DNA from: Planctomycetales bacterium
GTDB taxonomy: Bacteria > Planctomycetota > SZUA-567
Direction: 5' to 3'
Length of the DNA: 36,376 bases
Assembly (NCBI GenBank): GCA_025997475.1
Contig: BNUQ01000015.1
Span: 1 to 36,376 of the forward strand
The position numbers were made by a program, and so were the translations under genes. The notes below the pieces were generated by a model. The model had not been told where the DNA came from. It did not search any database and saw only the letters and a program-made list of their open reading frames with translations. Shown here one piece after another: positions 1 through 8,528 of this stretch. The first letter of the stretch is position 1. Each line of letters starts with the position of its first letter.

Positions 1-124
1 GCGAGCAAAGCAAAATGCAGGGCGGGTTAATCGGGCAATAAATAATTTCCGCCGGTCGCGCCGAAAGCGCGGCGCATAGTTAGTCCGGGGTAAGACGCGC
101 GCTCTTTGCCGCTTACCGCCGGTC
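1..124. other. left-edge stretch without a recognised gene
   Basis: No convincing reading frame, RNA gene or repeat is visible before the left inverted repeat of the insertion element. The stretch may be flanking sequence of a gene lying outside the window. Confidence 0.4.
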
Positions 125-724
125 TAAGAGCGTGTTGACAATTTATTTAATGGTTGTCGGATTTTTTAGGGTCAGGTAGCGGAGCATATTTTTAGTCATC
201 GCAATCCGCATAATATTTTCCGCCGTTAAGTGCTGACGCTCGTGATGCCGATTGAAAATTCGCCAAAACATCAACCACCCGAAAGTGCGCTCGACGATCC
301 ACCGTTTCGGCAACACCTTGAACGTATGTAAATCGCTATTGCGCTCCACGATTTCCAGCGTCGCGGCAAAGAGCATCGTGAATTTTTTCCCAATAACCGA
401 TTTTAATCCAACGCCGGTAGGTCTGAAAAACCGTGTTCCACGCGGGGAAATCGTGAGGCAAACTGCGCCACTGACAACCGGTACGCAAGCGGTAAAGCAC
501 GGCATTAACGATTTCGCGACGCGCAATATCAGGTTTACGCCCACATTTGGAACGACGGGCTTCGTCGAGTTTCTCTTTGAACAATTTCCATTCGTCATCA
601 GTTAAATCGGTGTCGTAGGCAGTGCGAGGCATAATTTTCTCCGGCGGCAAGGTTCAACTTATTCCCGAATAACATCTTACCGATCAACGCCTCAATTTCA
701 AATTAATTTGTCAACACGTTCTTA
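125..724 (-). mobile_element. IS5-family insertion element, internally deleted
   Basis: A 600-bp element is bounded by near-perfect inverted repeats. The left end reads TAAGAGCGTGTTGACAA (125-141). The right end (708-724) read on the minus strand is TAAGAACGTGTTGACAA, one mismatch. Between them lies a minus-strand transposase relic. Related elements are usually about 850 bp, so about a third is missing, namely the central catalytic part. No clean target-site duplication can be assigned: the flanking triplets are TAA on the left and TTA on the right if the repeats begin at the G. It could be moved only by an intact relative elsewhere in the genome. Confidence 0.85.
143..632 (-). pseudogene. 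IS5-type transposase with central deletion and frame change
   Basis: The N-terminal part starts at the ATG at 632 with MPRTAYDTDLTDDEW and runs through RYRLRTGCQWR-like residues typical of the IS5/IS427 transposase helix-turn-helix domain. It stays open to about 350 (GYWEKIHDALCRDA). The C-terminal part continues in another frame as LEIVERN...VLPKRWIVERTFGWL, the end of the DDE domain including its glutamate. The roughly 100 residues normally between these blocks, holding the first two catalytic aspartates, are absent. The junction lies near 350-358, where both frames read through the same bases. The product cannot be an active transposase. Confidence 0.85.
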
Positions 725-753
725 CTTCTTAATTCTGCATTCTTAATTGTTCT

Positions 754-1389
754 TTATTCCACCACTTCCGCCTTTTCAATCACGATTGGCGTTTGCGGGA
801 CGTCTTGATGAAAGCCGGCGTTGCCGGTGCGGACGAGCGCGATTTTATCGACGATTTCCATTCCCTTGACCACCTTGCCGAAGACGGCGTAACCGAAATC
901 GCGCGCGCCGTGGTCTAAAAACGCATTGTCTTTCAGGTTGATGAAAAATTGCGAGGTCGCGCTGTTGACTTCGCCGGTGCGCGCCATCGCCAGCGTGCCG
1001 CGCAAATTCTTCAAACCGTTATCGGCTTCGTTTTTGATGGGCGCTTTTTTGCCGTCTTTTTCGTGCAATTGCCCGTCCATGCCGCCGCCCTGAATCATAA
1101 AATTCGGAATGACGCGGTGAAAAATCGTGCCGGCGTAAAAGCCGTCGCGCGTGTAGGCGAGAAAATTCGCCGTCGAAATCGGCGCTTCTTTCGGGAACAG
1201 TTCGATGACGATTTCGCCGACGTTGGTGGTGAGTTTGACTTGCGCCGGTTTCTCGCCGGCGGCGGCGGAAACGCTTTTTTTCTTTTTGGATTTTGCCACG
1301 GCAGTCCTTTCCGAAGTTGCGTCCGCGCCGCAAGCGGCGAGCAAAAAAGCGGCGAGCGACAGGAGGGTAAAACTCATAAATTTTTTCAT
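754..1389 (-). CDS. cyclophilin-type peptidyl-prolyl isomerase, lipoprotein
   Basis: This 211-residue protein catalyses cis-trans isomerisation of X-Pro bonds and probably assists folding in the periplasm. Residues 1-20 form a lipoprotein signal with lipobox LLAAC, so the mature protein should be membrane anchored through Cys20. A Lys-rich spacer follows ([14 protein letters not shown]). The cyclophilin domain spans roughly residues 50-209 and keeps the active-site block [13 protein letters not shown], the TLAMAR stretch and SQFFINL. The start is supported by an AAGGAAAA ribosome site. It lies 30 nt downstream of a small zinc-ribbon gene on the same strand and may be cotranscribed with it. 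Family assignment is firm; the natural substrate is unknown. Confidence 0.93.
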   Translation of the reverse strand: MKKFMSFTLLSLAAFLLAACGADATSERTAVAKSKKKKSVSAAAGEKPAQVKLTTNVGEIVIELFPKEAPISTANFLAYTRDGFYAGTIFHRVIPNFMIQGGGMDGQLHEKDGKKAPIKNEADNGLKNLRGTLAMARTGEVNSATSQFFINLKDNAFLDHGARDFGYAVFGKVVKGMEIVDKIALVRTGNAGFHQDVPQTPIVIEKAEVVE

Positions 1390-1419
1390 GGGAAATTTTC
1401 CTTACCGGGGGCAAAAGGG

Positions 1420-1596
1420 TCAAACGGCGACGCGCGTCTTTGCCCGCGCCCAATCGCCCGACTGAATCTGACGCAACAACGCGGCGGCGCACCGCGGGCA
1501 ATAAGTCGGGCGCACGCTATCGTCCAATTCCGCCGCGCGCGGCAAACGAAAATCGCCGCCGTCCCGCACCTGTTTGCATTGCCGACATTGCACCAT
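1420..1596 (-). CDS. 58-aa zinc-ribbon protein
   Basis: A short frame begins MVQCRQCKQV and ends with TGA at 1420-1422. It contains CRQC (Cys4, Cys7) and YCPRC (Cys33, Cys36), a spacing that suits a four-cysteine zinc ribbon. An in-frame stop lies four codons upstream of the ATG, so the start cannot be moved far. The gene ends 30 nt before the cyclophilin lipoprotein and points the same way, suggesting a two-gene unit. No signal peptide is present, so it is probably cytoplasmic. Its function is unknown; such ribbons bind nucleic acid or protein partners. The gene is supported by the paired CxxC motifs and context, not by a recognised family. Confidence 0.6.
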   Translation of the reverse strand: MVQCRQCKQVRDGGDFRLPRAAELDDSVRPTYCPRCAAALLRQIQSGDWARAKTRVAV

Positions 1597-1786
1597 CGTC
1601 CGCCCGTTTCAACCCGCCCGCCATAAAATTTAACTTCGACTTTTACGGCAGACCGGACGGCAAAAAACGAGTCGAACTTCTTTCTTTCGGCGGAGGTTGG
1701 CGATGACGGCGGATTTTTTTTGCCGTTGCTCTACAATTCGTCGTTCGTAATTGCTCTATTCTTCTCACGGTTAGCGAACAGGTCTA

Positions 1787-4700
1787 ATGCTCTTCACCTA
1801 TCCCGACGAACTGCCGATAACGCAAGCGCGCGGCGAACTGGCGCGGCTGATTAGCGACCACCAAGTCGTGATTGTCGCCGGCGCCACCGGTAGCGGCAAA
1901 ACCACGCAAATCCCCAAAATTTGTCTCGAACTCGGACGCCGCGCGATTGCCTGCACCGAGCCGCGCCGCGTCGCCGCCGTCAGCGTCGCCGAGCGCGTCG
2001 CGAGCGAACTCGCCGCGCCGCTCGGCGAAATCGTCGGCTATCAAATCCGCTTCGCCGAAAAAAGCGGTCCGCAAACGCAAATCAAATTTATGACCGACGG
2101 CGTGTTGCTCGCGCAAGCCCGCCGCGACCCGCTCTTGCGCGGCTACGACACCGTCATCATCGACGAAGCCCACGAGCGGACGCTCAACATCGATTTCTTG
2201 CTCGGCGGTTTGCGCCGCCTCGCCGACCGCCGCCGCGACCTGAAAATTATCGTCAGTTCCGCCACGCTCGCCGTCGAGCGGTTCAGCCAATTCTTCGCCG
2301 GCGCGCCAGTGTTGAATGTCGAAGGGCGGACGTTTCCCATCGAAATTTTTTACGCGCCGCCGTCGGAGCGCGACGAAGACGCGCCGGACGAAGATCACGA
2401 AATCTCGCATTTAGTCGGCGCGGCGGTGACGAAATTATGGCGCGAACGCGGCGCCGCCGACACGCTGATTTTTCTCGCCGGCGAGCAGGACATTCGCGAA
2501 ACGTGCGCTCACTTGGAAAATATGCCGTTGCCGCCGCGCGAAATTTTGCCGCTTTACGGGCGGATGTCGTCCGAACAACAACGGCAAATTTTTTACCCGC
2601 GCGACTTGCCGCGCCTCATCGTCGCCACCAACGTCGCCGAAACCTCGATTACCGTGCCGCGCGTCCGTTACGTCATCGACAGCGGGTTAGCGCGGCTCAA
2701 ACGTTACAATCCGAAGGCGCAAATCGAAATGTTGCCGGTCGAGCGGGTGTCGCAAGCCGCCGCCGCGCAACGCGCCGGACGGTGCGGGCGCGTCGCGCCG
2801 GGCGTGTGCGTGCGCCTGTATTCGCTCGCCGATTTCGCCGACCGCGAAGAATTCACGCCGCCGGAAATTTTGCGCACCTCGCTCGCCGGCGTCATTTTGC
2901 AGATGCGCGAATTGCAACTCGGCGCCGTCGAGGATTTTCCGTTTCTCGACCCGCCGCCGCGCGCGCTCGTCAAAGCCGGTTACGCCGAATTGCAGGAAAT
3001 CGGCGCGTTGGACGAACAGTTAAACCTCACCGCCGCCGGTCGGCAACTCGCGGCGTTGCCGCTCTCCCCGCGTTACGGAAAAATTTTGCTGACGGCGGCG
3101 CATTACGGCGTCTTGCCGGACGCGCTGACGATTGTCGCCGCGCTGACCGTCGCCGACCCGCGCTTGCGCCCGCCCGACGGCAAAGCGACCGCGAAACACC
3201 GCGCTTACGCCGACCAATTTTCCGATTTCCGCGCCTTTTTGCATTTATGGCATCACGTCGAAAGAGAGCGCGAAAAATTGAGCGGCAACCAATTTCACCA
3301 TTTCTGCCGCGAGCATTTTTTGAGTTGGCGGCGGCTGAAAGAATGGCGGGAAACGCGGGCGCAATTGGCGGATTTAATGACGGAAGCGAGTAGCGGGCGG
3401 ACCGTCGCGGACAGAAATGCCGACCGTGAGCCCTCGACAAAAAAGGCGCGCCCGCGTCGCAATGAAGCCACTGCCAACGACAAACTACCGACGACCAACT
3501 TGCTCGCCCCCGACTTGCACCGCGCCCTGCTGTCCGGCTTGCTTGGTCGCGTCGGCTACTGGGACGAGGACGCGAAAATCTATCGCGGGGCGCGGGAAGC
3601 GCAATTTGTGCTTTTTCCGGGGTCGGGCGTGAAGGGCAAACCGGCGTGGGTGATGGCGGCGGAAATCGTCGAAACGTCGCGCGTCTTCGCGCGCACGGCG
3701 GCGGCAATCGAGCCGGAATGGCTCGAACGCGAAGCGGCGCATTTGTTGAAATACAGTTACAGCGAGCCGTTTTTCGACGAAAAATTCGGCGTGGTGCGCG
3801 CGCACTGCAACGCCACGTTGTTCGGCTTGCCGGTGGTGCGCGGGCGCGTCGTCCATTACGGCACGATTGACGCGGCGGCGTCCCGCGCGGTTTTTATTCG
3901 CGAGGGCTTGGTCAACGAAAAACTGCGTTGCCGGTTGGATTTTCTCGACCGCAACCGGCGGCTCATCGCGCAAGTGCGCGAGCGCGAGGAAAAATTGCGC
4001 CGCCGCGATTTGCTGATTTCCGCCGACGCGCTCGCGGCTTTTTTCGCCGAACGCCTGCCGCCCGACCTCAACACCGGCACGGCGTTGGAGCGCTGGATTG
4101 ACGCCGAAAAAAAAGCCGGACGCGAGCCGCTGTTGTTGCGCGAAAGCGACATCGTGTTGCAGACGGCGACGGGCTTGAGCGAAGATTTATTTCCGCCGGT
4201 GTGGCGGCGCGGCGATTACCGGTTGGCGCTCTCCTATAAGTTCGACCCCGGCGCGGCGGACGACGGCGTAACCTGCGCCGTTCCGGTCGCGGCGCTGGCG
4301 GGATTGACGGCGGACGCTTTCGCGTGGCTCGTGCCGGGTTTGCTCGGCGAAAAAGTCGCGCAATTATTGCGCGGTCTGCCGCGTTCGTTACGGAAAGAAT
4401 TTGCGCCGGTCGGCGACACGCTCGACAAAATTTTGCCGCAACTGCGCGCGGCGGCGGCGAAAGACGACCGGAATTTTTTGGTCGGGTTGGCGGAAATTTT
4501 ATGGCGGACGACGGGCGTTAAAGTTACGGCGGACGATTTTCGTCCCGACGAATTGTCGCCGTTTTTACGGATGAATTTTCGCGTGGTGGACGGACACGGC
4601 GCGGTTTTAAGTAGCGGGCGCGATTTGGCGGCGTTGCAAACCGCGTGCGCGACGCGGGCGAAAGTAACGTTTTTGCAAGCGCCGAAAAATGCGTTTGAGC

Positions 4701-5551
4701 GAAGCGGCATTACCCAATGGGACTTCGCTTTTCCGCTCAGCGTGCCGCTGTCCGGCGGCGCGGTCGGTTATCCGACGTTGCAGGATTGCGGCGCGAGCGT
4801 TACGTTGTTGCTGTCCGACACGCCGGCGGCGGCGGCGCGCGCGACGCGCAAAGGATTGCGGCGTCTGCTGTATTTGGCGTTAGGGACGCAAGTCGAAAAA
4901 ATCGCGAAATCGCTGGGGCTGTCGGCGACGGCGCGGCAATTTTTTTCCGCGCTCAAAGGGCAAAACTTACCGGAGAAAATTCTCGACGCGGCGGCGGACG
5001 GCTGGTTGACGGACGCCGGCGGGAATTATCCGCCGCGCACGGCGGCGGAATTCGCGCAATGGGTCGAGAAATTTCGCCGCGACTGGTATCCGTCGGCGCA
5101 ATCATTGGCGCTCGCCGCGAGCGCGACGTTGGAGCAAGCGTCGCGTTTATACGGACAAATTTTCGGCGCGGTCAAACCGGCGTGGCAGACCTCCTACGCC
5201 GATTTACGCCGCCATTTCGCGGCGTTAATCCATCCGCAATTTATCGGCGACGCGGGCGCAACCTATCTGCCGCGTCTGCCGCGCTACGTCGAGGGCGTCG
5301 AGTTGCGCTTGCAAAAATTGGCGGCGAATTTGGCGCGGGACGAAGCCCGCGTCGCGACCATCGCGCCGTTTTGGGATTATTGCGCGCGCGAATTTGCGGC
5401 GCTCCGGCAAGAAAGCGCGGACGCGCCGCGGCGGGAAAAATTGCGGACGTTCCGCTGGCTGTTGGAGGATTTTCGCCTGACGCTGTTCGCGCAAGAACTC
5501 GGCGCGTTCACGACCGTCTCGGAGAAAAAGTTGCGCGAGTTGATGGCGTAG
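1787..5551 (+). CDS. hrpA: ATP-dependent RNA helicase HrpA (DEAH box)
   Basis: A 1254-residue DEAH/RHA helicase, close to the usual HrpA length of about 1300. Motifs in order: GATGSGKT (Walker A, 32-39), TEPRRVAAVSVAERV, DEAH (126-129), SSATL, TNVAETSITVP and QRAGRCGRVAPG. HA2 and OB-fold regions and a long HrpA-type C-terminal domain follow, with conserved segments such as FPGSGVKGKPAWVM and YSEPFFDEKFG. HrpA proteins unwind RNA and have been linked to mRNA processing and rescue of stalled ribosomes. The N-terminus YPDELPIT matches the family start, so ATG 1787 is right although no good ribosome site is visible; it directly follows a short dispersed-repeat motif. Residues about 535-575 form a low-complexity insert absent from typical relatives. 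Confidence 0.95.
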   Translation: MLFTYPDELPITQARGELARLISDHQVVIVAGATGSGKTTQIPKICLELGRRAIACTEPRRVAAVSVAERVASELAAPLGEIVGYQIRFAEKSGPQTQIKFMTDGVLLAQARRDPLLRGYDTVIIDEAHERTLNIDFLLGGLRRLADRRRDLKIIVSSATLAVERFSQFFAGAPVLNVEGRTFPIEIFYAPPSERDEDAPDEDHEISHLVGAAVTKLWRERGAADTLIFLAGEQDIRETCAHLENMPLPPREILPLYGRMSSEQQRQIFYPRDLPRLIVATNVAETSITVPRVRYVIDSGLARLKRYNPKAQIEMLPVERVSQAAAAQRAGRCGRVAPGVCVRLYSLADFADREEFTPPEILRTSLAGVILQMRELQLGAVEDFPFLDPPPRALVKAGYAELQEIGALDEQLNLTAAGRQLAALPLSPRYGKILLTAAHYGVLPDALTIVAALTVADPRLRPPDGKATAKHRAYADQFSDFRAFLHLWHHVEREREKLSGNQFHHFCREHFLSWRRLKEWRETRAQLADLMTEASSGRTVADRNADREPSTKKARPRRNEATANDKLPTTNLLAPDLHRALLSGLLGRVGYWDEDAKIYRGAREAQFVLFPGSGVKGKPAWVMAAEIVETSRVFARTAAAIEPEWLEREAAHLLKYSYSEPFFDEKFGVVRAHCNATLFGLPVVRGRVVHYGTIDAAASRAVFIREGLVNEKLRCRLDFLDRNRRLIAQVREREEKLRRRDLLISADALAAFFAERLPPDLNTGTALERWIDAEKKAGREPLLLRESDIVLQTATGLSEDLFPPVWRRGDYRLALSYKFDPGAADDGVTCAVPVAALAGLTADAFAWLVPGLLGEKVAQLLRGLPRSLRKEFAPVGDTLDKILPQLRAAAAKDDRNFLVGLAEILWRTTGVKVTADDFRPDELSPFLRMNFRVVDGHGAVLSSGRDLAALQTACATRAKVTFLQAPKNAFERSGITQWDFAFPLSVPLSGGAVGYPTLQDCGASVTLLLSDTPAAAARATRKGLRRLLYLALGTQVEKIAKSLGLSATARQFFSALKGQNLPEKILDAAADGWLTDAGGNYPPRTAAEFAQWVEKFRRDWYPSAQSLALAASATLEQASRLYGQIFGAVKPAWQTSYADLRRHFAALIHPQFIGDAGATYLPRLPRYVEGVELRLQKLAANLARDEARVATIAPFWDYCAREFAALRQESADAPRREKLRTFRWLLEDFRLTLFAQELGAFTTVSEKKLRELMA

Positions 5552-5680
5552 AGCCATTAACGATTAAAAATTCACCGCCGAGGAATTGTTCGCTATTCGG
5601 AGAGGGGTCTGATTCTTGATTCTTAACTCAGGTTACGCGCGCCAAGAAATAGCAACTGACTTGACAAAAATAAAATCCTT

Positions 5681-5701
5681 AAAAAAACGCCGTAGGCGTT
5701 T
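5681..5701 (-). terminator. rho-independent terminator, minus strand
   Basis: On the minus strand AAACGCC-TAC-GGCGTTT forms a 7-bp stem with a 3-nt loop and runs into seven Ts. It lies about 265 nt beyond the flgK stop codon and is the first good terminator in that direction. Confidence 0.6.
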
Positions 5702-5888
5702 AATGTGAATAACGTCAAGCGACACGTTCTATCGTCGCGCCGGTCGGGGATAACGCCGCCCAATCACCGAACCCCGAAGAGGTTCAACCATCGTTCAACC
5801 CCTTCGGGGTTGTGGTTGGTGGTGGCGTTTTCCCCGAGTTGCGCGGCGAATAGAACCTCGCCGCTCCACTCGGGGTTATTCACATTAA
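5700..5888. repeat. 189-nt palindromic repeat element (family A)
   Basis: The ends are a perfect 14-nt inverted repeat: TTAATGTGAATAAC (5700-5713) and GTTATTCACATTAA (5875-5888). The inner arms also pair. GTTCTATCGTCGCGCC (from about 5726) faces GCGCGGCGAATAGAAC (about 5840-5855). ACCCCGAAGAGGTTCAAC faces GTTCAACCCCTTCGGGGT in the centre. The whole element can therefore fold into one long imperfect hairpin. The right half recurs at 32405-32478. No protein is encoded. It resembles a MITE or a large extragenic palindrome. Confidence 0.75.
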
Positions 5889-5906
5889 GCCCCGGTCGGG
5901 GCTTTT
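5887..5906 (+). terminator. terminator-like hairpin next to repeat A
   Basis: AAGCCCC-GGTCG-GGGCTTTT gives a GC-rich stem followed by four Ts on the plus strand. The same hairpin and trailing TTTTAGCGGA recur with the second copy of repeat A at 32455-32471, so it travels with the repeat. It could end hrpA transcription 340 nt downstream. Confidence 0.45.
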
Positions 5907-5964
5907 AGCGGACCCGTCCGCCGAGGCGGAGTTGATGATGACAAATTCGCGTAACCTTGAGTTC

Positions 5965-7767
5965 TTAATTGACGATGGACAGCAAACTGTCGAACATTTG
6001 GTTCACGACGCTGATGAATTGCGACGACGCTTTGTAAGCCGTCAGGTATTGCGACATCTTCGTCATTTCTTCGTCCATATTCACGCCCGACAAACTTTCG
6101 CGCTGATTCTCGACGCTGACTTTAATATCGGCTTGCGCCGAAAACAGCGACGCCGTGCGCGCCGACTCAATCCCCAAGCGCCCGACCACGCCGTTGTAAA
6201 AATCCTCGAACGACGCCGTGCCGTTTTTCATCGTCGTCTCAATCCGCATATGCGTAAGCGAGCGGATGTTGATTTGATTGCCGTCCACAAACGCATCCGC
6301 CGCCGCGAACAATTGCGGATTGTCCTGCATCGTTTGATTGACCGTAATCGTTTGCGCGTTGTTGCCGCTAAAAAACGTGTTCAGCCCTAACGCCGCCAAC
6401 ACGCCGGTGTCGTCCCGCCCGAACGCGAACTGCGTGGACTCCGAATTGGCGACAATCGACACGCGGTTCAGTTTGTCCAACGACACCGTGAACGCGCCCG
6501 CGGCGACCGAGTCGAAAGCGTCCTGCATTTTGCGCACCAACGAATTTTCCGGCTGGTTGTAAGTCCACACGCCGGGCGCGGTTTCGACCGCTTCGGTGCT
6601 GTAAAGAATCGTCCGCTTGTCGTCGGCGGAACTCGTCAGGTCGATGTCAATCGGCACGTGTTTGGCTTCGCCGCTGTTCACGTCATAGACGATGACCTCA
6701 AACACGCCGTCCTTGATTTGAAACGTGTTGGCTTGCGGCGTAAATTCGTATTGCAATTTATCGAGCGTTACCGCCGGGTCGATGATGCGATAGTCGGCGG
6801 TCATTTCGCTCAAACCGGTCAGCCCGACGCCTTGCGAAAATTGCCGGTTAAAATTCCAAATCACTTCGCCGGCGAATTGGTCGAGGTCGTTTTGATACGA
6901 CAGCGCGACCACGTCGCGCATCTGCACCATTCCGTAAACCGAACCGTCCGCCATTTGCACTTTGGCGCGGTCGGCGACGAAAACGATGTCGTCCACCATC
7001 AAACCGCCGCGCTCCACCCGCGTCGTCGTCAACTCAAAAGTTTGATTTTCAAACACCAGCATCCGCCCGTGTTGCGCGACGATGAACGAGCCGTTTTTTT
7101 CTTCGCTGACGTTGACATCCATCATTCCCGAAAGTTGTTTGACCAAGACCTCGCGCTGGTCGCGCAAGTCGTTGGCTTTGACGCCGGTCGCGCCGGAGGA
7201 TTCCATTTTCATAATCGCGGCGTTGAGCGAGGCGATTTGCGCGCAGACCTCGTTGACCGTGCCGACGGTTTCCACGATAACGTGGTTTTGGTTGGCGCGG
7301 TAGTCGTAAATTTTTTGCCGCGTCGATTGGACGCTTTCGGCGAAGGTCTGCGCGACGGACGCCGCGTTGGCGCGCGTCGAGAGGTCTTCGACGTGGTCGT
7401 TCAAGTCGTCGAGCGCGTCCCAGAAATTGCTGAACGTCGTCGAAACGTCGTTGCCGGTGAGTTCGTTGAAATACGCTTCGAGATTTTCGTAACCGGTGTT
7501 TTTTTGGTTGAGTTGCCCGTAGGTCGAGGTTGCGACGCGGACTTGCTGTTCGAGAAACACATCGGTGATGGACGTGATGTCGTTGACCAAGACGCCGGTG
7601 CCGACGGCGACGTTGCCGTAGGGTTGCGGCTTGCTGGCTTCGGTGTTGACGCGCTGGCGGGAATAGCCCGGCGTGGTGGCGTTGGCGACGTTATGCCCGG
7701 TGGTGTCGAGCATCAATTGCGTCGCTTGCAGGGAAGTCATCCCGATGTTGAACGAGCGAAAAGTCAT
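5965..7767 (-). CDS. flgK: flagellar hook-associated protein 1 (FlgK)
   Basis: This 600-residue protein forms the first junction ring between the flagellar hook and filament and is exported through the flagellar type III pathway. The N-terminal rod/hook signature is clear: SLQATQLMLDTTGHNVANATTPGYSRQRV at about residues 12-41. The C-terminal coiled segment SGVNMDEEMTKMSQYLTAYKASSQFI...VNQMFDSLL is the standard partner. Length is normal for the family. The start has a strong AAAGGAG ribosome site. No other flagellar gene is nearby: flgL and flgE, often close to flgK, are absent from this window, so the flagellar genes must be scattered. A terminator lies at 5681-5701. Confidence 0.96.
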   Translation of the reverse strand: MTFRSFNIGMTSLQATQLMLDTTGHNVANATTPGYSRQRVNTEASKPQPYGNVAVGTGVLVNDITSITDVFLEQQVRVATSTYGQLNQKNTGYENLEAYFNELTGNDVSTTFSNFWDALDDLNDHVEDLSTRANAASVAQTFAESVQSTRQKIYDYRANQNHVIVETVGTVNEVCAQIASLNAAIMKMESSGATGVKANDLRDQREVLVKQLSGMMDVNVSEEKNGSFIVAQHGRMLVFENQTFELTTTRVERGGLMVDDIVFVADRAKVQMADGSVYGMVQMRDVVALSYQNDLDQFAGEVIWNFNRQFSQGVGLTGLSEMTADYRIIDPAVTLDKLQYEFTPQANTFQIKDGVFEVIVYDVNSGEAKHVPIDIDLTSSADDKRTILYSTEAVETAPGVWTYNQPENSLVRKMQDAFDSVAAGAFTVSLDKLNRVSIVANSESTQFAFGRDDTGVLAALGLNTFFSGNNAQTITVNQTMQDNPQLFAAADAFVDGNQINIRSLTHMRIETTMKNGTASFEDFYNGVVGRLGIESARTASLFSAQADIKVSVENQRESLSGVNMDEEMTKMSQYLTAYKASSQFISVVNQMFDSLLSIVN

Positions 7768-7968
7768 GGCGGCACTCCTTTACTTTTCCGGCAGAAAAAT
7801 CCGTTTTGCCGAATGGCGGAAAAGAAACCGGAGGCGGGAACGCAATCGCCGTGCCAATTTAGAGATGAGAGTTTAGAGTTGAGAGTTGCGAGTTGCGAGT
7901 GAAAGGAAAGTGCGTTTTCCGGTAATTAGTTAGCACGCGATTATTTTTGCGCCGTCCGTCGGTGAGTT
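7768..7968. repeat. gap with heptamer tandem repeats
   Basis: About 200 nt separate flgK from the next gene. At 7860-7905 a 7-nt-period run reads GAGAGTTTAGAGTTGAGAG, then TTGCGAGTTGCGAGTGAAAG. This is a member of the dispersed heptamer family seen in most gaps of the window. The gap also holds the flgK ribosome site and presumably its promoter, which I cannot locate. Confidence 0.6.
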
Positions 7969-8187
7969 ATGGAAAACCTCAACGCCATCAGCCATCTTTT
8001 CGTCGAGTCCCGGCATCCCTGCCAAAAAGAGGGATGCGAGGCGGATTGCATCATCATCGACACCATTTCCGGCAGTCGTTTTTGTCGCGACCACGCGCCG
8101 CGCCTGTGGATTGAAGACGCCTACCGCAACAACCGGCGGCTCGCGGAAGAAGCCCGCCTGACGCCAAGCGCGTGCGTGATGTGGTGA
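7969..8187 (+). CDS. small Cys-rich hypothetical protein
   Basis: A 72-residue frame begins MENLNAISHLFVESRHPCQ. It contains HPCQKEGCEADC and SGSRFCRDH, so three or four cysteines with nearby histidines could bind one zinc ion. I do not recognise the family. There is only a weak purine-rich stretch (GGTGAG) before the ATG. It stands alone between flgK on the other strand and the large transglutaminase-like gene. The regular Cys/His spacing argues for a real gene. A spurious frame cannot be excluded. Confidence 0.5.
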   Translation: MENLNAISHLFVESRHPCQKEGCEADCIIIDTISGSRFCRDHAPRLWIEDAYRNNRRLAEEARLTPSACVMW

Positions 8188-8230
8188 GGGTGGGCGGAGA
8201 GCGGTTTTCGGCGGTAATTTATTGCCGCCG

Positions 8231-8284
8231 ATTGAAGTGCACGAAGCGCGGCGAACTTCAATAGCCCGCCGTTTTAACGGCGGG
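8231..8284. repeat. paired extragenic hairpins
   Basis: Two hairpins are adjacent. ATTGAAGT (8231-8238) pairs with ACTTCAAT (8255-8262). The perfect palindrome CCCGCCGTTTTAACGGCGGG spans 8265-8284. The second has the same layout, a GC stem around TTTTAA, as hairpins at 21088-21107 and in repeat C. No T-run follows, so it is a repeat rather than an obvious terminator. Confidence 0.6.
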
Positions 8285-8297
8285 AAACCGTGCGCCA

Positions 8298-8425
8298 GAA
8301 CAATTAACAATTAAGAATTAAGAATTAAGAATTAAGAATTTTGGAGTTTGATTTTCAAATTCGCTTCGCGCAATTTCAACTTTCAGCTTTCAACTTTCAA
8401 CTTTCAACTTTCAACCGCCAACTTT
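8298..8425. repeat. heptamer repeats flanking a REP-like unit
   Basis: From 8298 the sequence runs through four to five copies of AATTAAG, then the conserved core GTTTGATTTTCAAATTCGC plus TTCGCGCAATT (8343-8376). It then gives at least four copies of AACTTTC/AACTTTCA. The 30-nt core from GTTTGA to CAATT is identical at 19673-19703. With 8188-8297 this fills the gap before the transglutaminase-like gene. Confidence 0.75.
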
Positions 8426-8528
8426 CCACGCCGAAACGCGGCAAACGCTCGCCGACGTTATTGGTAATTTGCGGCGCCGCCGTATATTCTCCCGAAGTTT
8501 CCCGCCCCTAATTCATCGAGGAAAAAAT

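Noticed and set aside
949..1626. 225-codon plus-strand open frame over the cyclophilin gene
   Set aside because: Arg/Ala/Phe-rich composition and full overlap with well-supported minus-strand genes mark it as an antisense shadow.
6658..7902. 414-codon plus-strand open frame over flgK
   Set aside because: It is antisense to the clear FlgK protein and is His/Val/Arg-biased with no family signal; a by-product of high GC.
7930..8310. 126-codon minus-strand frame opposite the small Cys-rich gene
   Set aside because: It runs through an extragenic hairpin and shows no motif; the plus-strand frame has a regular Cys/His pattern.
8298..8425. CRISPR array suspected from regular short repeats
   Set aside because: Units are 7 nt and directly tandem with no spacers, and no cas genes are present.
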